Part shown: positions 53,374-62,105 of the stretch, piece after piece
How positions within the stretch are numbered: the first letter of the stretch is position 1
Layout: each line of letters starts with the position of its first letter
DNA from: Azoarcus_F sp036734105
GTDB taxonomy: Bacteria > Pseudomonadota > Gammaproteobacteria > Burkholderiales > Rhodocyclaceae
DNA length: 64,000 nucleotides
NCBI GenBank assembly: GCA_036734105.1
Contig: DAIMZH010000002.1
Coordinates: forward strand, 81,234 to 145,233
Direction: 5' to 3'
Program-made: the position numbers and the translations under genes
Notes under the pieces: generated by a model
Told to the model about the DNA's origin: nothing
Database searches by the model: none
What the model saw: only the letters and a program-made list of their open reading frames with translations

Positions 53374-54690
53374 ATGACTAATCTGTCCCCTCTGACGCAA
53401 CTGCCTCAAGCACAACTTTTCAAGCCTGGCGATGTTTTTGTGTTGTTTGGCGAGCTCTTCGGGCGTGGCTACGCCACCGGCCTGGTTGAGCAGGCACGCA
53501 AGGCGGGCATGCAGATTGTCGGCATTACCGTGGGCCGCCGTGACGACAACAACGCGCTGCGTGCGCTGGACGCTGAAGAGCTGGCTGCGGCTGAAGCCAA
53601 CCTGGGTGGTCGCATCATCAATGTGCCACTCATGGCCGGTTTTGATCTTGATGCCCCGGCTGGCGAGCCTACACCCACCGAGCTGCTCTCCAAGCTGACG
53701 CTCAAAACGTGGGAAGCCGACAAGCTGGACTGGGCGCACATCGAAAAATGCCGCGAAGTGGGCACCCGGCGTTTTCTTAGCGCGGTGACCGAGGTCATGA
53801 GCCAGCTCGACAGCATGATTGGCGAGGGCAAGAATGTGTTTTTTGCTCACACCATGGCCGGCGGCATTCCGCGCGCCAAGGTGTTCATGGTGATCGCCAA
53901 TCGCATCTACAAGGGGCGCGGCGATCGTTTCATGCCGGCGCAGACCTTGCTCGACAGCGATCTGGGCAAGCTCATCCTGCAAAACTTTGATGAAGTGTCG
54001 GCGATCAGCTTTCAGCATCTCATTGAAGGCAGTGCCGCGATCCGGGCACGCATTGAAGCTGCTGGTGGTCAGGTGCGCTATTCCGCTTATGGCTATCACG
54101 GCACCGAAGTGCTTATCGACGGTCGCTATCAATGGCAGACTTACACCAACTACACCCAGGGCTATGCCAAGATGCGGCTGGAGCGCATCGCCAGCGAAGC
54201 CTGGCAGAATGGCGTCAAGGCCACGGTGTATAACTGCCCGGAGATCCGCACCAATTCAACCGATGTGTTTGCCGGGGTTGAGCTGCCGCTGATCATGTTG
54301 CTGGATGCCCTCAAACATGAGGGTGGCGGCGACTGGGCCGAAGCACAATGGCAAACCTGCCGTGGCTTGCTGGCCGACGGAGTCACGCTGGAAAGCGTGT
54401 TGCAAAAGGTGGCCGATTTTCAGCGTAGCGATGTGATGCAGCCCTTCCGCAACTTCGAAGCCTGGCCAATGCCCAACAGCGCCGAACAAGCTGACCTCAC
54501 GATTGGCACATCCGAAGACATCGTTGCGCTGCACAAGGACAAAAAGGCGCTGATCACCGATCACCTCAGCAATCTGGTGCTGGAAGGCACCGGTCAACTG
54601 ATCTTTGGCGAGGCTGCTGCCCCGAGAGGCCCGGTGCTATGGCTCAACCACGACATCATCGCGCGTCAGCTCAACGCACTGCACGCTTGA
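53374..54690 (+). CDS. FabMG-like enoyl-ACP reductase family protein
   Basis: 438 residues from ATG 53374. Near the N-terminus it reads FVLFGELFGRGYATGLVEQA, a glycine-rich nucleotide-binding-like stretch, followed by GITVGRRDDNNALRAL and GGRIINVPLMAGFDLDAPAG. I recall this family being named after the metagenomic triclosan-tolerant reductase FabMG; this rests on memory of sequence style and needs a search. The gene is clearly intact and well conserved in look, with its own terminator. Alternative: uncharacterised short-chain reductase-like protein. Confidence 0.6.
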   Translation: MTNLSPLTQLPQAQLFKPGDVFVLFGELFGRGYATGLVEQARKAGMQIVGITVGRRDDNNALRALDAEELAAAEANLGGRIINVPLMAGFDLDAPAGEPTPTELLSKLTLKTWEADKLDWAHIEKCREVGTRRFLSAVTEVMSQLDSMIGEGKNVFFAHTMAGGIPRAKVFMVIANRIYKGRGDRFMPAQTLLDSDLGKLILQNFDEVSAISFQHLIEGSAAIRARIEAAGGQVRYSAYGYHGTEVLIDGRYQWQTYTNYTQGYAKMRLERIASEAWQNGVKATVYNCPEIRTNSTDVFAGVELPLIMLLDALKHEGGGDWAEAQWQTCRGLLADGVTLESVLQKVADFQRSDVMQPFRNFEAWPMPNSAEQADLTIGTSEDIVALHKDKKALITDHLSNLVLEGTGQLIFGEAAAPRGPVLWLNHDIIARQLNALHA

Positions 54691-54711
54691 GCACTGCTTG
54701 GCAGTAACAAA

Positions 54712-54741
54712 AAGAGCGCAATCCGAATTGCGCCTTTTTTG
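54712..54741. terminator. Bidirectional rho-independent terminator
   Basis: GCGCAAT-CCGA-ATTGCGC at 54716-54733 with T run after it and A run before it; serves the gene ending at 54690 and the convergent PilZ gene. Confidence 0.9.
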
Positions 54742-54757
54742 CGCTTAGCAGGGTTTT

Positions 54758-55117
54758 TCAGCCTGAGATCAGCGCTGAAAACTCGCGGTTAAGCCACTCA
54801 TCATCGCCCAGGTTGAGCTCTGCCAGTCGGCGCAGGTGCGTCAGGCTGTCCAGGTCGATCTCGCGGCACACCATGCCGATGTGGCCTGCTCCAATGTGGG
54901 CCACTTCGCCTTCTATCGCGCTGCCCTGATCGTCCAGCGGCAGGCTTAAGCGACATGCTGAACCCACCGTGGGTTGTGTGTCTCCGTGCAGCGCCAGCAG
55001 TGCGCCCTTGAGACACAGGTCAAGCACCTCACAGGTCATCACCTGTCCACCCGTCGTCAAACTGGCGGCGCTGTGAAACCGGATTCGAGTAAAGTGTCGG
55101 CGCTGGGTATCAGACAT
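54758..55117 (-). CDS. PilZ domain protein
   Basis: 119 residues from ATG 55117 (MSDTQRRHFTRIRFHSAASL), preceded by AGGAG. RRHFTRIRF is a RxxxR c-di-GMP-binding motif and LDLCLKGALLAL is the D/NxSxxG-like part (here LCLKG), so binding is likely but the second motif is slightly off. Single-domain PilZ protein, possibly an adaptor. Confidence 0.82.
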   Translation of the reverse strand: MSDTQRRHFTRIRFHSAASLTTGGQVMTCEVLDLCLKGALLALHGDTQPTVGSACRLSLPLDDQGSAIEGEVAHIGAGHIGMVCREIDLDSLTHLRRLAELNLGDDEWLNREFSALISG

Positions 55118-55173
55118 ATGAATCTCCTTTTGGCAATCCGGCGTCACGGTGGCTGCTTTGGCGCGCCAGCTAT

Positions 55174-55409
55174 CCTAGAAACCGCGGTTGGACGTGCCTG
55201 AGTGTGCGTCTGGCGCGTTGTCTGGCAAGGCGCGACGACCACGCATGGTCGTTCCCTGCAAGGAGGAGTAACGCAGCCAGGCAGCGCGCCAGGCGTGCAA
55301 TCGGGCGCGTAGCGGACTCACCCAAAAAGGTGGTCTCGATAAATTGCACGAAAGTCAGTGTTTGCCAGGTATCTAAGCTCATTGAAAGCGATCAACTGCG
55401 GTTTCTAGG
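55174..55409. mobile_element. MITE-like element with inverted ends
   Basis: Left end CCTAGAAACCGCGGTTG (55174-55190), right end CAACTGCGGTTTCTAGG (55393-55409): 16 of 17 positions are inverted-repeat matches. The 236-bp interior has a hairpin GACGACCACGCATGGTCGT and no transposase. The right end touches the stop codon of the AEC transporter (55411). Non-autonomous element. Confidence 0.65.
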
Positions 55410-55410
55410 G

Positions 55411-56316
55411 TTATATCACCAGCGCCATGATCACAAGCAGGCTGACAGCCGACAACAAGGTCTGAAAGGTGATCAGACCAGCCATCAAGTGGCTGTCTCC
55501 GCCGAGTTGCCGCGTCAGCACATAAGCGGTTGGAGCGGTGGGCAATGCAAAGAACAGGACAAGAATAGCTGTTTCCATGGCAGGCAGCATCATTGCCTGC
55601 GCGATCACAAAGGCGATTGCCGGCATCACCAGCAATCGGACAGCGGTGTTCGCCATCAGGGTGCCGACCTGCCCACGCAGTTCATTCAGCTTGAGCGCCG
55701 CGCCCACGCACAGCAAACCCAGCGGCAGACTGGTATTGGACAGCAGCGTGAGCAAGTCTTGGCTGCCCCACTTTGCTTCGAGTCCCGCAAGATTGAATGC
55801 CGCACCAGCGGCGCACGCCAGGATAAGCGGGTTTTTCAGCACCGGAATCACCAGCGACCGGATGCTCCGTTGATTGTCAGCCGACAGCGCCAGCACGGAC
55901 AAAACGTTTACCGTCGGGACCAGCACCGCCAGAATGATCGCCGCGATGAGCAGCCCCTCGTGGCCAAACAGGCCGTTGATGGCAGCCAGGCCGAGATAGG
56001 TGTTGAAGCGGAGCAGACCCTGCAACTGCACACCGAACTGCGAGGCTGGCCATTGCCAACGTCGGCGGGCGACCAGCAAGCCCATGGTGGCAACAAACAG
56101 CACCAGCATGACAGCGGTGAGCAGGCGCGGCAACGCCGGGTGGTCGAGCGGTGCTGCGCTGAGGCTATTGAACAGCAGCGCCGGAAACAGCACGAAGTAG
56201 TTGAGACGCTCTGCGCCAGGCCAGAAACCCTCGCCCGGAAACCCGAAACGCCGCATGGCGTAAGCCGCCATGATCAGGATGAAGAGCGGCCAGAGGGAGA
56301 CCAGTATGGTGTTCAT
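55411..56316 (-). CDS. AEC (auxin efflux carrier) family transporter
   Basis: 301 residues, ten hydrophobic segments. LWPLFILIMAAYAMRRFGFP, ERLNYFVLFPALLFNSLSAA, NNTLGPL-like half NTSLPLGLLCVGAALKLNEL and FALPTAPTAYVLTRQLGGD match the family. Probably exports a small organic acid. The 3' end is bordered by the MITE-like element but the frame ends normally with ALVI. Confidence 0.9.
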   Translation of the reverse strand: MNTILVSLWPLFILIMAAYAMRRFGFPGEGFWPGAERLNYFVLFPALLFNSLSAAPLDHPALPRLLTAVMLVLFVATMGLLVARRRWQWPASQFGVQLQGLLRFNTYLGLAAINGLFGHEGLLIAAIILAVLVPTVNVLSVLALSADNQRSIRSLVIPVLKNPLILACAAGAAFNLAGLEAKWGSQDLLTLLSNTSLPLGLLCVGAALKLNELRGQVGTLMANTAVRLLVMPAIAFVIAQAMMLPAMETAILVLFFALPTAPTAYVLTRQLGGDSHLMAGLITFQTLLSAVSLLVIMALVI

Positions 56317-56335
56317 GGCCCGCCGCTTTGCTCCG

Positions 56336-56537
56336 TCACTTCACAAGCCCCATCAATTTTCCGAAGCTATTCACAACGTCGTACTTGACGTTTTCAGGGG
56401 CGCACTCCCGGTTGATTTCGTCAAAGAACTTGCGGGCGCACTTGATCTTGGTTTCCTCGATCTTCGTTAGTTGCATGGTTGACATGGACCCTTTGGTCTC
56501 GGCAACGAAATAAACATGCTTGACGGTACCCTCTTTG
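56336..56537 (-). pseudogene. Type III restriction enzyme (Res) C-terminal fragment
   Basis: Minus-strand translation YFVAETKGSMSTMQLTKIEE, then KIKCARKFFDEIN and VKYDVVNSFGKLMGLVK before TGA is the well-conserved end of type III Res subunits. It starts abruptly at the structured repeat (56538), so the rest of the gene is gone. Confidence 0.8.
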
Positions 56538-56643
56538 AAGCAACTGATTAGCGACAGGCCTTCAGGCCGGGGTCTTCAACCTCCGCACCGCCCTGAAGGG
56601 CGGGGTTTCGAACCGGAGTCAGTTTTACGATGAAATTGCCCAG
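56538..56643 (-). repeat. Structured interspersed repeat, copy 2 (shortened)
   Basis: Inverse of copy 1, with about 67 bp missing between two CCTGAAGGCC stretches, as expected from recombination within the element. Ends GCAACTGATTAGC and GTCAGTTTTACGATGA are as in copy 1. Lies between the Res and HsdS fragments. Confidence 0.8.
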
Positions 56644-57005
56644 TCCGGGTTGTAGTCACCCACCGGCGTCGGCGATGAGGCTCGCGGATGTTGGCTGCGT
56701 GGAAAAGATGGAGATGACTACTTCACATTTTTCAGCGCCAGACGTTTGGTTCAACAACTCCAGCAGAAGGCGCACGGCTCAGTGTTTGGCACCATCACGC
56801 AAGAGACGTTTTCCGGTGTGCATCTGAGCTATCCGAACGCTCAAGTCATCGCTGCTTTTGAAGGCACCGTGGAACCCGTGATGTTACGTATTCGAGAAGT
56901 TTGGTTCAAGTCAAACTCCCTTCTGCGATACGAGACACACTGCTGCCCCGCCTGATTTCAGGGACTTTGCGCCTGCCCGAGGTCCATGCCGAGTTGGGGG
57001 GGTGT
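56644..57005 (+). pseudogene. HsdS (type I R-M specificity subunit) C-terminal remnant
   Basis: Reads QQKAHGSVFGTITQETFSGV and IAAFEGTVEPVMLRIR, then, after a frame change near 56930, RDTLLPRLISGTLRLPEVHA. This is the usual C-terminus of HsdS. The DNA-recognition domains are missing and the frame is broken. Confidence 0.75.
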
Positions 57006-57034
57006 GAAACTTTTCTTTTGCTGCTCATCAATCA

Positions 57035-57052
57035 ATTAAAGAATGCTTTAAT
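57035..57052 (+). promoter_or_regulatory. Palindrome upstream of fic
   Basis: ATTAAAGAATGCTTTAAT, perfect 7-bp arms around AATG, about 35 bp before the Fic start, inside an A+T-rich promoter-like stretch. Likely operator. Confidence 0.45.
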
Positions 57053-57087
57053 ATAAAACCCACGCATTCAAGCAGGCTTTAACAGCC

Positions 57088-58230
57088 ATGCGCCAAACCG
57101 GCACTTACGCTATCTCGACCACTCTCGGCGAGGCTGTCAAAGCCTTTGTGCCGCACCCATTGCCACCAGCCAACCCCGACTTGGCTGCAACGGCGTGGGT
57201 GGGCAACCACCCGGCCGAACTGGCGTTGGCGCGTTTGTCTGGCGTGTCGGGGCTGGTACCTTCGCTGGACTGGTTGATTTGCAGCGCTATCCGCAAAGAG
57301 GCGTTACTGACCTCCCAAATCGAAGGCACCCAAGCCACGCTGACCGATTTGTTCGACGAAGAAGCGGGCTTGATGGTAGCCAATGCCGACGATGTGGAGG
57401 AAGTCACCAACTACCTGCGCGCCTATCGGTTTGTCAGCGAGCAACTCCACGACTCCAAGGGTTTACCCATCAGCGTTCGGCTGTTGTGCCAAGCGCACCA
57501 GCACTTGCTAGATGGCGTGCGCGGTGCAGGCAAGCAACCCGGTGAACTGCGCAAGTCTCAAAACTGGATTGGCGGCACCCGCCCCGGCAATGCGGCGTTT
57601 GTACCGCCGCCGCCAGAACACGTCGCACCCTTGCTGGCCGATTTGGAGCGTTTCATCCACGAACCGCAACCTGCGCTGCCCCCGCTGGTGCGGGTCGCAC
57701 TGGTGCATGCCCAGTTTGAAACCATCCACCCTTTTCTGGATGGCAATGGACGCATTGGTCGCTTGCTGATTGCCGCTTTGCTGGAGGAATGGGGCTTATT
57801 GGCCCAGCCACTGATGTACCTGAGCGCGTACCTCAAGCAACACCAATCGGAGTATTACCGCCGCTTGTCAGCGATTCGCACCGATGGGGATTGGGAAGGC
57901 TGGGTGGCCTTTTTTATCGAAGGCGTGGAAATGGCGGCCACACAAGCTGAGCGTGGCATTGTGGCGCTGGCCAGCCAAGTGGCCAGCGACCGGCGGCGCT
58001 TATTGGCGTCACCCAAAGCCGGGCCAATGAGCTACCGACTTTTTGAAACGCTACCCATGATGCCGCGCTTCACCATTGAAATGGTACGTCAGCGCCTAGA
58101 GACCAGCTTTCCGACCGCAACCGCTGCCGTGAACTTGCTCGAAAGCCTAGGCATCATCAAAGAGCTGACCGGCCAGAAAAAGAACCGCAGCTACAGTTAC
58201 CAAGCCTACATTGATTTGATGTCGCAATGA
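57088..58230 (+). CDS. Fic family protein (AMP transferase, class II inhibited)
   Basis: 380 residues. Fic core HPFLDGNGRIGRLL from His214; flap and helix regions normal. The N-terminal inhibitory motif (S/T)xxxE(G/N) appears as TSQIEG at 75-80 with Glu79. C-terminal wHTH-like end (TATAAVNLLESLGIIKEL). Stands between hsdS and hsdR, a common spot for Fic proteins in type I R-M operons; the last bases overlap hsdR (ATGA). Confidence 0.92.
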   Translation: MRQTGTYAISTTLGEAVKAFVPHPLPPANPDLAATAWVGNHPAELALARLSGVSGLVPSLDWLICSAIRKEALLTSQIEGTQATLTDLFDEEAGLMVANADDVEEVTNYLRAYRFVSEQLHDSKGLPISVRLLCQAHQHLLDGVRGAGKQPGELRKSQNWIGGTRPGNAAFVPPPPEHVAPLLADLERFIHEPQPALPPLVRVALVHAQFETIHPFLDGNGRIGRLLIAALLEEWGLLAQPLMYLSAYLKQHQSEYYRRLSAIRTDGDWEGWVAFFIEGVEMAATQAERGIVALASQVASDRRRLLASPKAGPMSYRLFETLPMMPRFTIEMVRQRLETSFPTATAAVNLLESLGIIKELTGQKKNRSYSYQAYIDLMSQ

Positions 58231-59371
58231 CCGAAGACCAACTCGAACAAGAAGCGCTGGGCTGGTTGGCCGAGTTGGGCTATGCGGTGCACAGCGGCGA
58301 TGGCATCGCTCACCACGGCCCCAACCCCCAGCGGGCCAACTACCGCCATGTGGTGCTGCCGTTTCGCCTGCGCGAAGCCATCGAACGCCTTAACCCCGGC
58401 ATCCCTGCTGCTGCTTGCGAAGACGCCGTTCCCAGGGTAATGGACCTCGGCATTCCGGCCCTGCTTTCGGCCAACCGGGCCTTTCACAAACTGCTGGTAG
58501 GTGGCGTGCCGGTGCAGTACCAGAAGGACGGCGAGACGGTGGGGGACTTCGTGCGCCTTGTCGATTGGGCAGATCCGTCGCGCAATGACTTCTGGGCGGT
58601 GAAGCAGTTCACCATCAAGGGGCCACCATACCCGCCGGCCCAACATCCTCCTGTTTGTGAATGGCCTGCCGCTGGTGCTCATCGAGTTGAAGAACCCGGC
58701 CGACGAGAACGCCGACCTCTGGAAAGCCTACGACCAGATTCAGACCTACAAAGAGCAAATCCCCCACGTGTTCCAGTACAACGAGGTGCTGGTGGTGTCG
58801 GACGGCAGCGAAGCACGACAGGGCAGTCTGTCGGCCAGCGCCGAGCGCTTTTTGCAGTGGCGTACCATCGACGGCGTGAACCTGGACCCGCTGGGTGAGT
58901 TCAATGAACTGCAGACCCTGGTGCGCGGCGTGCTGGCTCCGGCCAGCCTGCTCGACTACCTGCGCTACTTCGTGTTGTTTGAGGATGACGTTCGGCTGGT
59001 CAAGAAGATTGCCGGCTACCACCAGTACCACGCGGTGCGTGCTGCGATTCAGCAGGTGGTGACCGCCTCCCGCCCCGACAGTGCGGCCAGCCAACGCGGC
59101 AAGGGCGGCGTGGTGTGGCACACCCAGGGCAGCGGCAAGAGCATCACCATGACCTGCTTTGCCGCACGGGTGATGCAGGAAGCAGCGATGGCCAACCCCA
59201 CCACCGTCATCACCGACCGCAACGACCTGGACGGCCAGCTCTTTGGTGTGTTCAGTCTGGCGCACGATCTGCCACGTGAGCAACCCGCACAGGCCAGGAC
59301 CCGTCACGAATTGCGCCAACTGCTGAGCAAGCGCCCGTCGGGTGGCATCGTCTTCACCACCATCCAGAAGT
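58227..59371 (+). pseudogene. hsdR: HsdR (type I restriction subunit), frameshifted and truncated
   Basis: Start MTEDQLEQEALGWLAELGYA to KQFTIKG in one frame; after a probable extra G in the run at 58618-58623 the frame changes to HHTRRPDILLFVNGLPLVL, continuing with IELKNPADENADLWKAYDQI (PD-ExK nuclease), WHTQGSGKSITMTCFAARV (Walker A), and FTTIQKF. It then ends in the repeat at 59372. Only about a third of a normal HsdR (about 1000 residues) is left. Confidence 0.88.
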
Positions 59372-59428
59372 TCATCGTAAAACTGACTCCGGTTCGAAAC
59401 CCCGCCCTTCAGGGCGGTGCGGCGGTTG
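59372..59428 (+). repeat. Structured interspersed repeat, copy 3 (end only)
   Basis: Starts TCATCGTAAAACTGACTCC and holds the first hairpin CCCGCCCTTCAGGGCGG as in copy 1, then breaks off after GGTTG. It marks the break point of hsdR. The 105 bp to the next gene hold no feature I can name. Confidence 0.78.
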
Positions 59429-59533
59429 CCGTGGTGCATGCGCTCCATGGTGATGCACCAGGCTCGGGCTTCGTCGTTGTATCCTGTTCGATAATGTGAA
59501 CACACACTCGACAAGAACCTCTGGAGACGACCG

Positions 59534-60721
59534 ATGGCATCCAAGCACGTGAGCTTCGACTGGGCCGATCCGTTGCAATTGAGTGGTCAGCTTACCGACA
59601 CCGAGCGCATGGTGCGCGACACCGCGCGCAGCTATTGTCAGGACAAGCTGCTGCCAAGGGTGCAGAACGCGTTCCGCCATGAGCAGACCGACCGCGAGAT
59701 ATTTAACGAGATGGGGGCGCTGGGTTTGCTCGGACCGACGATTCCCGAGCAGTATGGCGGTGCCGGACTTAACTATGTCTCGTACGGCCTAATCGCCCGT
59801 GAGGTTGAGCGGGTCGATTCCGGCTACCGCTCGATGATGAGCGTGCAGTCCTCGCTGGTGATGGTGCCGATTTTCGAGTTCGGCACCGAAGCGCAGAAGA
59901 TGAAGTATCTGCCGAGGCTGGCGACCGGCGAATGGGTCGGCTGCTTTGGTTTGACCGAACCGAATCATGGTTCCGACCCGGGCGGCATGGACACCCGGGC
60001 ACGCAAGGTAGATGGCGGCTATAGTCTGTCGGGCGCGAAGATGTGGATCAGCAACAGTCCGATTGCCGATGTCTTCGTGGTGTGGGCCAAGGACGACGAA
60101 GGCCATATCCGCGGATTCATTCTGGAAAAAGGCTGGAAGGGGCTCTCTGCCCCGGCCATCCACGGCAAGGTCGGCCTGCGTGCGTCGATCACTGGCGAGA
60201 TCGTCATGGACGAGGTGTTTGTGCCGGACGAAAACGCCTTTCCGACTGTGCGCGGGTTGAAGGGGCCGTTTACCTGCCTCAATTCGGCCCGCTTCGGCAT
60301 CGCCTGGGGGGCGCTTGGTGCGGCCGAGGCTTGCTACGAAACGGCACGCCAGTACGTGCTGGACCGCAAGCAGTTCGGTCGGCCGCTGGCGGCCAATCAA
60401 CTTATCCAGAAGAAGCTCGCCGACATGCTGACCGACATCTCGCTGGGACTGCAGGGCTGTCTGCAGCTCGGACGCATGAAGGACGCCGGTAACGCGCCGG
60501 TTGAGGTGACGTCCATCATGAAGCGCAACTCCTGCGGCAAGGCGCTGGAGATCGCCCGGACCGCACGCGACATGCTTGGCGGCAATGGCATATCGGATGA
60601 ATACTGCGTGGCCCGTCACCTGGTGAACCTTGAGGTGGTGAACACCTATGAGGGTACTCACGACATCCACGCGCTGATCCTGGGTCGTGCCATAACCGGC
60701 ATCGCCGCGTTCTCCAACTGA
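59534..60721 (+). CDS. gcdH: Glutaryl-CoA dehydrogenase
   Basis: 395 residues. Start FDWADPLQLSGQLTDTERMV is typical of GcdH; FGLTEPNHGSDPGGMDTRAR is the FAD site and VVNTYEGTHDIHALILGRAI contains the catalytic Glu (about 373). Oxidises and decarboxylates glutaryl-CoA to crotonyl-CoA. It is followed 16 bp later by a CoA-transferase. Confidence 0.94.
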   Translation: MASKHVSFDWADPLQLSGQLTDTERMVRDTARSYCQDKLLPRVQNAFRHEQTDREIFNEMGALGLLGPTIPEQYGGAGLNYVSYGLIAREVERVDSGYRSMMSVQSSLVMVPIFEFGTEAQKMKYLPRLATGEWVGCFGLTEPNHGSDPGGMDTRARKVDGGYSLSGAKMWISNSPIADVFVVWAKDDEGHIRGFILEKGWKGLSAPAIHGKVGLRASITGEIVMDEVFVPDENAFPTVRGLKGPFTCLNSARFGIAWGALGAAEACYETARQYVLDRKQFGRPLAANQLIQKKLADMLTDISLGLQGCLQLGRMKDAGNAPVEVTSIMKRNSCGKALEIARTARDMLGGNGISDEYCVARHLVNLEVVNTYEGTHDIHALILGRAITGIAAFSN

Positions 60722-60736
60722 CAGGGAGGCAGAGCC

Positions 60737-61960
60737 ATGGCCGGTGCCCTGTCTCACATTCGCGTGCTCGACCTGTCACGCATCCTCGCCGGGCCGTGGG
60801 CCGGGCAGATTCTGGCCGACTTTGGGGCCGACGTGATCAAGATAGAGCGGCCCGGCGCAGGCGATGATACCCGCCACTGGGGCCCTCCCTTTCTGAAGGA
60901 CCGCGACGGCGCAGAAACCGACGTGGCCGCCTATTTTCTGTGTGCCAACCGCAACAAACGCTCCATCACGGTAGATATGACCCGGCCCGAAGGGCAGGAC
61001 TTGTTGCGGCGGCTCGCAGCCGAATGCGATGTGCTGCTTGAGAACTTCAAGAAGGATGGCCTGGTGCGCTATGGGCTGGATTACGCCTCGCTCGCCAGGG
61101 TGAACCCGCGCCTGGTGTATTGCTCGATTACCGGCTTCGGTCAGGATGGGCCTTACGCCAATCGCGCCGGCTACGACTTTCTGATCCAGGGCCTGGGCGG
61201 GCTGATGAGTCTCACCGGCAGGCCGGGCGGCGAGCCAGGGGCCGGGCCGATGAAGGCTGGGGTTGCGCTCACCGACATCCTCACCGGGCTGTACGCCGCC
61301 AATGCGGTGCAGGCTGCGCTCGCCTGGCGCGAGCGCTCCGGCAAGGGTCAGCACATAGACTTGGCGCTGCTGGATGTGCAGGTGGCCTGCCTTGCCAATC
61401 AGGCGATGAACTACCTGGTCTCGGGGCGAGCACCCGAAAGACTTGGCAACGCGCACCCCAACATCGTGCCTTACCAGGACTTTCCGACCGACGATGGTTA
61501 CATGATCATCGCAGTGGGCAATGATGGGCAGTTTGCCCGTTTGTGCGCGGTGCTGGGGAATGCCTCGCTGGCTGACGATGCGCGCTACCTGACCAACAAG
61601 GCGCGGGTCGAGAACCGCGTGACGCTGATTCCGGCGTTGAACAAGCTGACGATTCAACGCACGACTGTCGACTGGATTGCACGCCTCGAAGCGGTCGGTG
61701 TGCCCTGTGGCCCGATCAACACGCTGGCCGAGGTGTTTGCCGATCCGCAAGTGCAGGCGCGTGGTCTGCGTGTAGACATGGAACATCCCGGGACAGGCAT
61801 GGTGCCGCAGGTGGCCAGCCCTGTGCGCATGTCGGAGACCCCGGTGGCCTATCACCGGGCGCCACCGCTGCTGGGCGAGCACACCGACGAGGTGTTGGCC
61901 TCGGTGCTAGGTATCAGCCAGCAGGAGATCGCGGCCTTGCGCGAGCGTGGGGTGGTTTGA
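60737..61960 (+). CDS. Class III (CaiB/BaiF) CoA-transferase, probably glutarate:CoA
   Basis: 407 residues. LSHIRVLDLSRILAGPWAGQ, ILADFGADVIKIERPGAGDD, RNKRSITVDMTRPEGQDLLR are family marks; the catalytic Asp is in DLALLDVQVACLANQAMNYL. Next to gcdH in the same operon, so glutarate (with succinyl-CoA as donor) is the likely substrate, by analogy with SUGCT. Confidence 0.88.
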   Translation: MAGALSHIRVLDLSRILAGPWAGQILADFGADVIKIERPGAGDDTRHWGPPFLKDRDGAETDVAAYFLCANRNKRSITVDMTRPEGQDLLRRLAAECDVLLENFKKDGLVRYGLDYASLARVNPRLVYCSITGFGQDGPYANRAGYDFLIQGLGGLMSLTGRPGGEPGAGPMKAGVALTDILTGLYAANAVQAALAWRERSGKGQHIDLALLDVQVACLANQAMNYLVSGRAPERLGNAHPNIVPYQDFPTDDGYMIIAVGNDGQFARLCAVLGNASLADDARYLTNKARVENRVTLIPALNKLTIQRTTVDWIARLEAVGVPCGPINTLAEVFADPQVQARGLRVDMEHPGTGMVPQVASPVRMSETPVAYHRAPPLLGEHTDEVLASVLGISQQEIAALRERGVV

Positions 61961-62105
61961 AGGCTGTCGCTGCTGTCGCAACAGCGTCGGCAGGGTTTCC
62001 ACCTATGCCGACTGCGCGGCTTACTGTGCTAACGTCCTTTGGCACAATCAGAGTAAAGCCCTGTCTGCATCGTCATTCAAAAAAATATATTGTGGAGACA
62101 TTGTC

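Noticed and set aside
55204..56388. Plus-strand frame of 394 codons
   Set aside because: Runs antisense to the AEC transporter and through the MITE-like element; composition is Gln/Arg/His-rich with no domain.
58615..59544. Minus-strand frame opposite hsdR
   Set aside because: Antisense to HsdR motifs and crosses the repeat.
60776..61882. Minus-strand frame opposite the CoA-transferase
   Set aside because: Shadow of a strongly supported gene.
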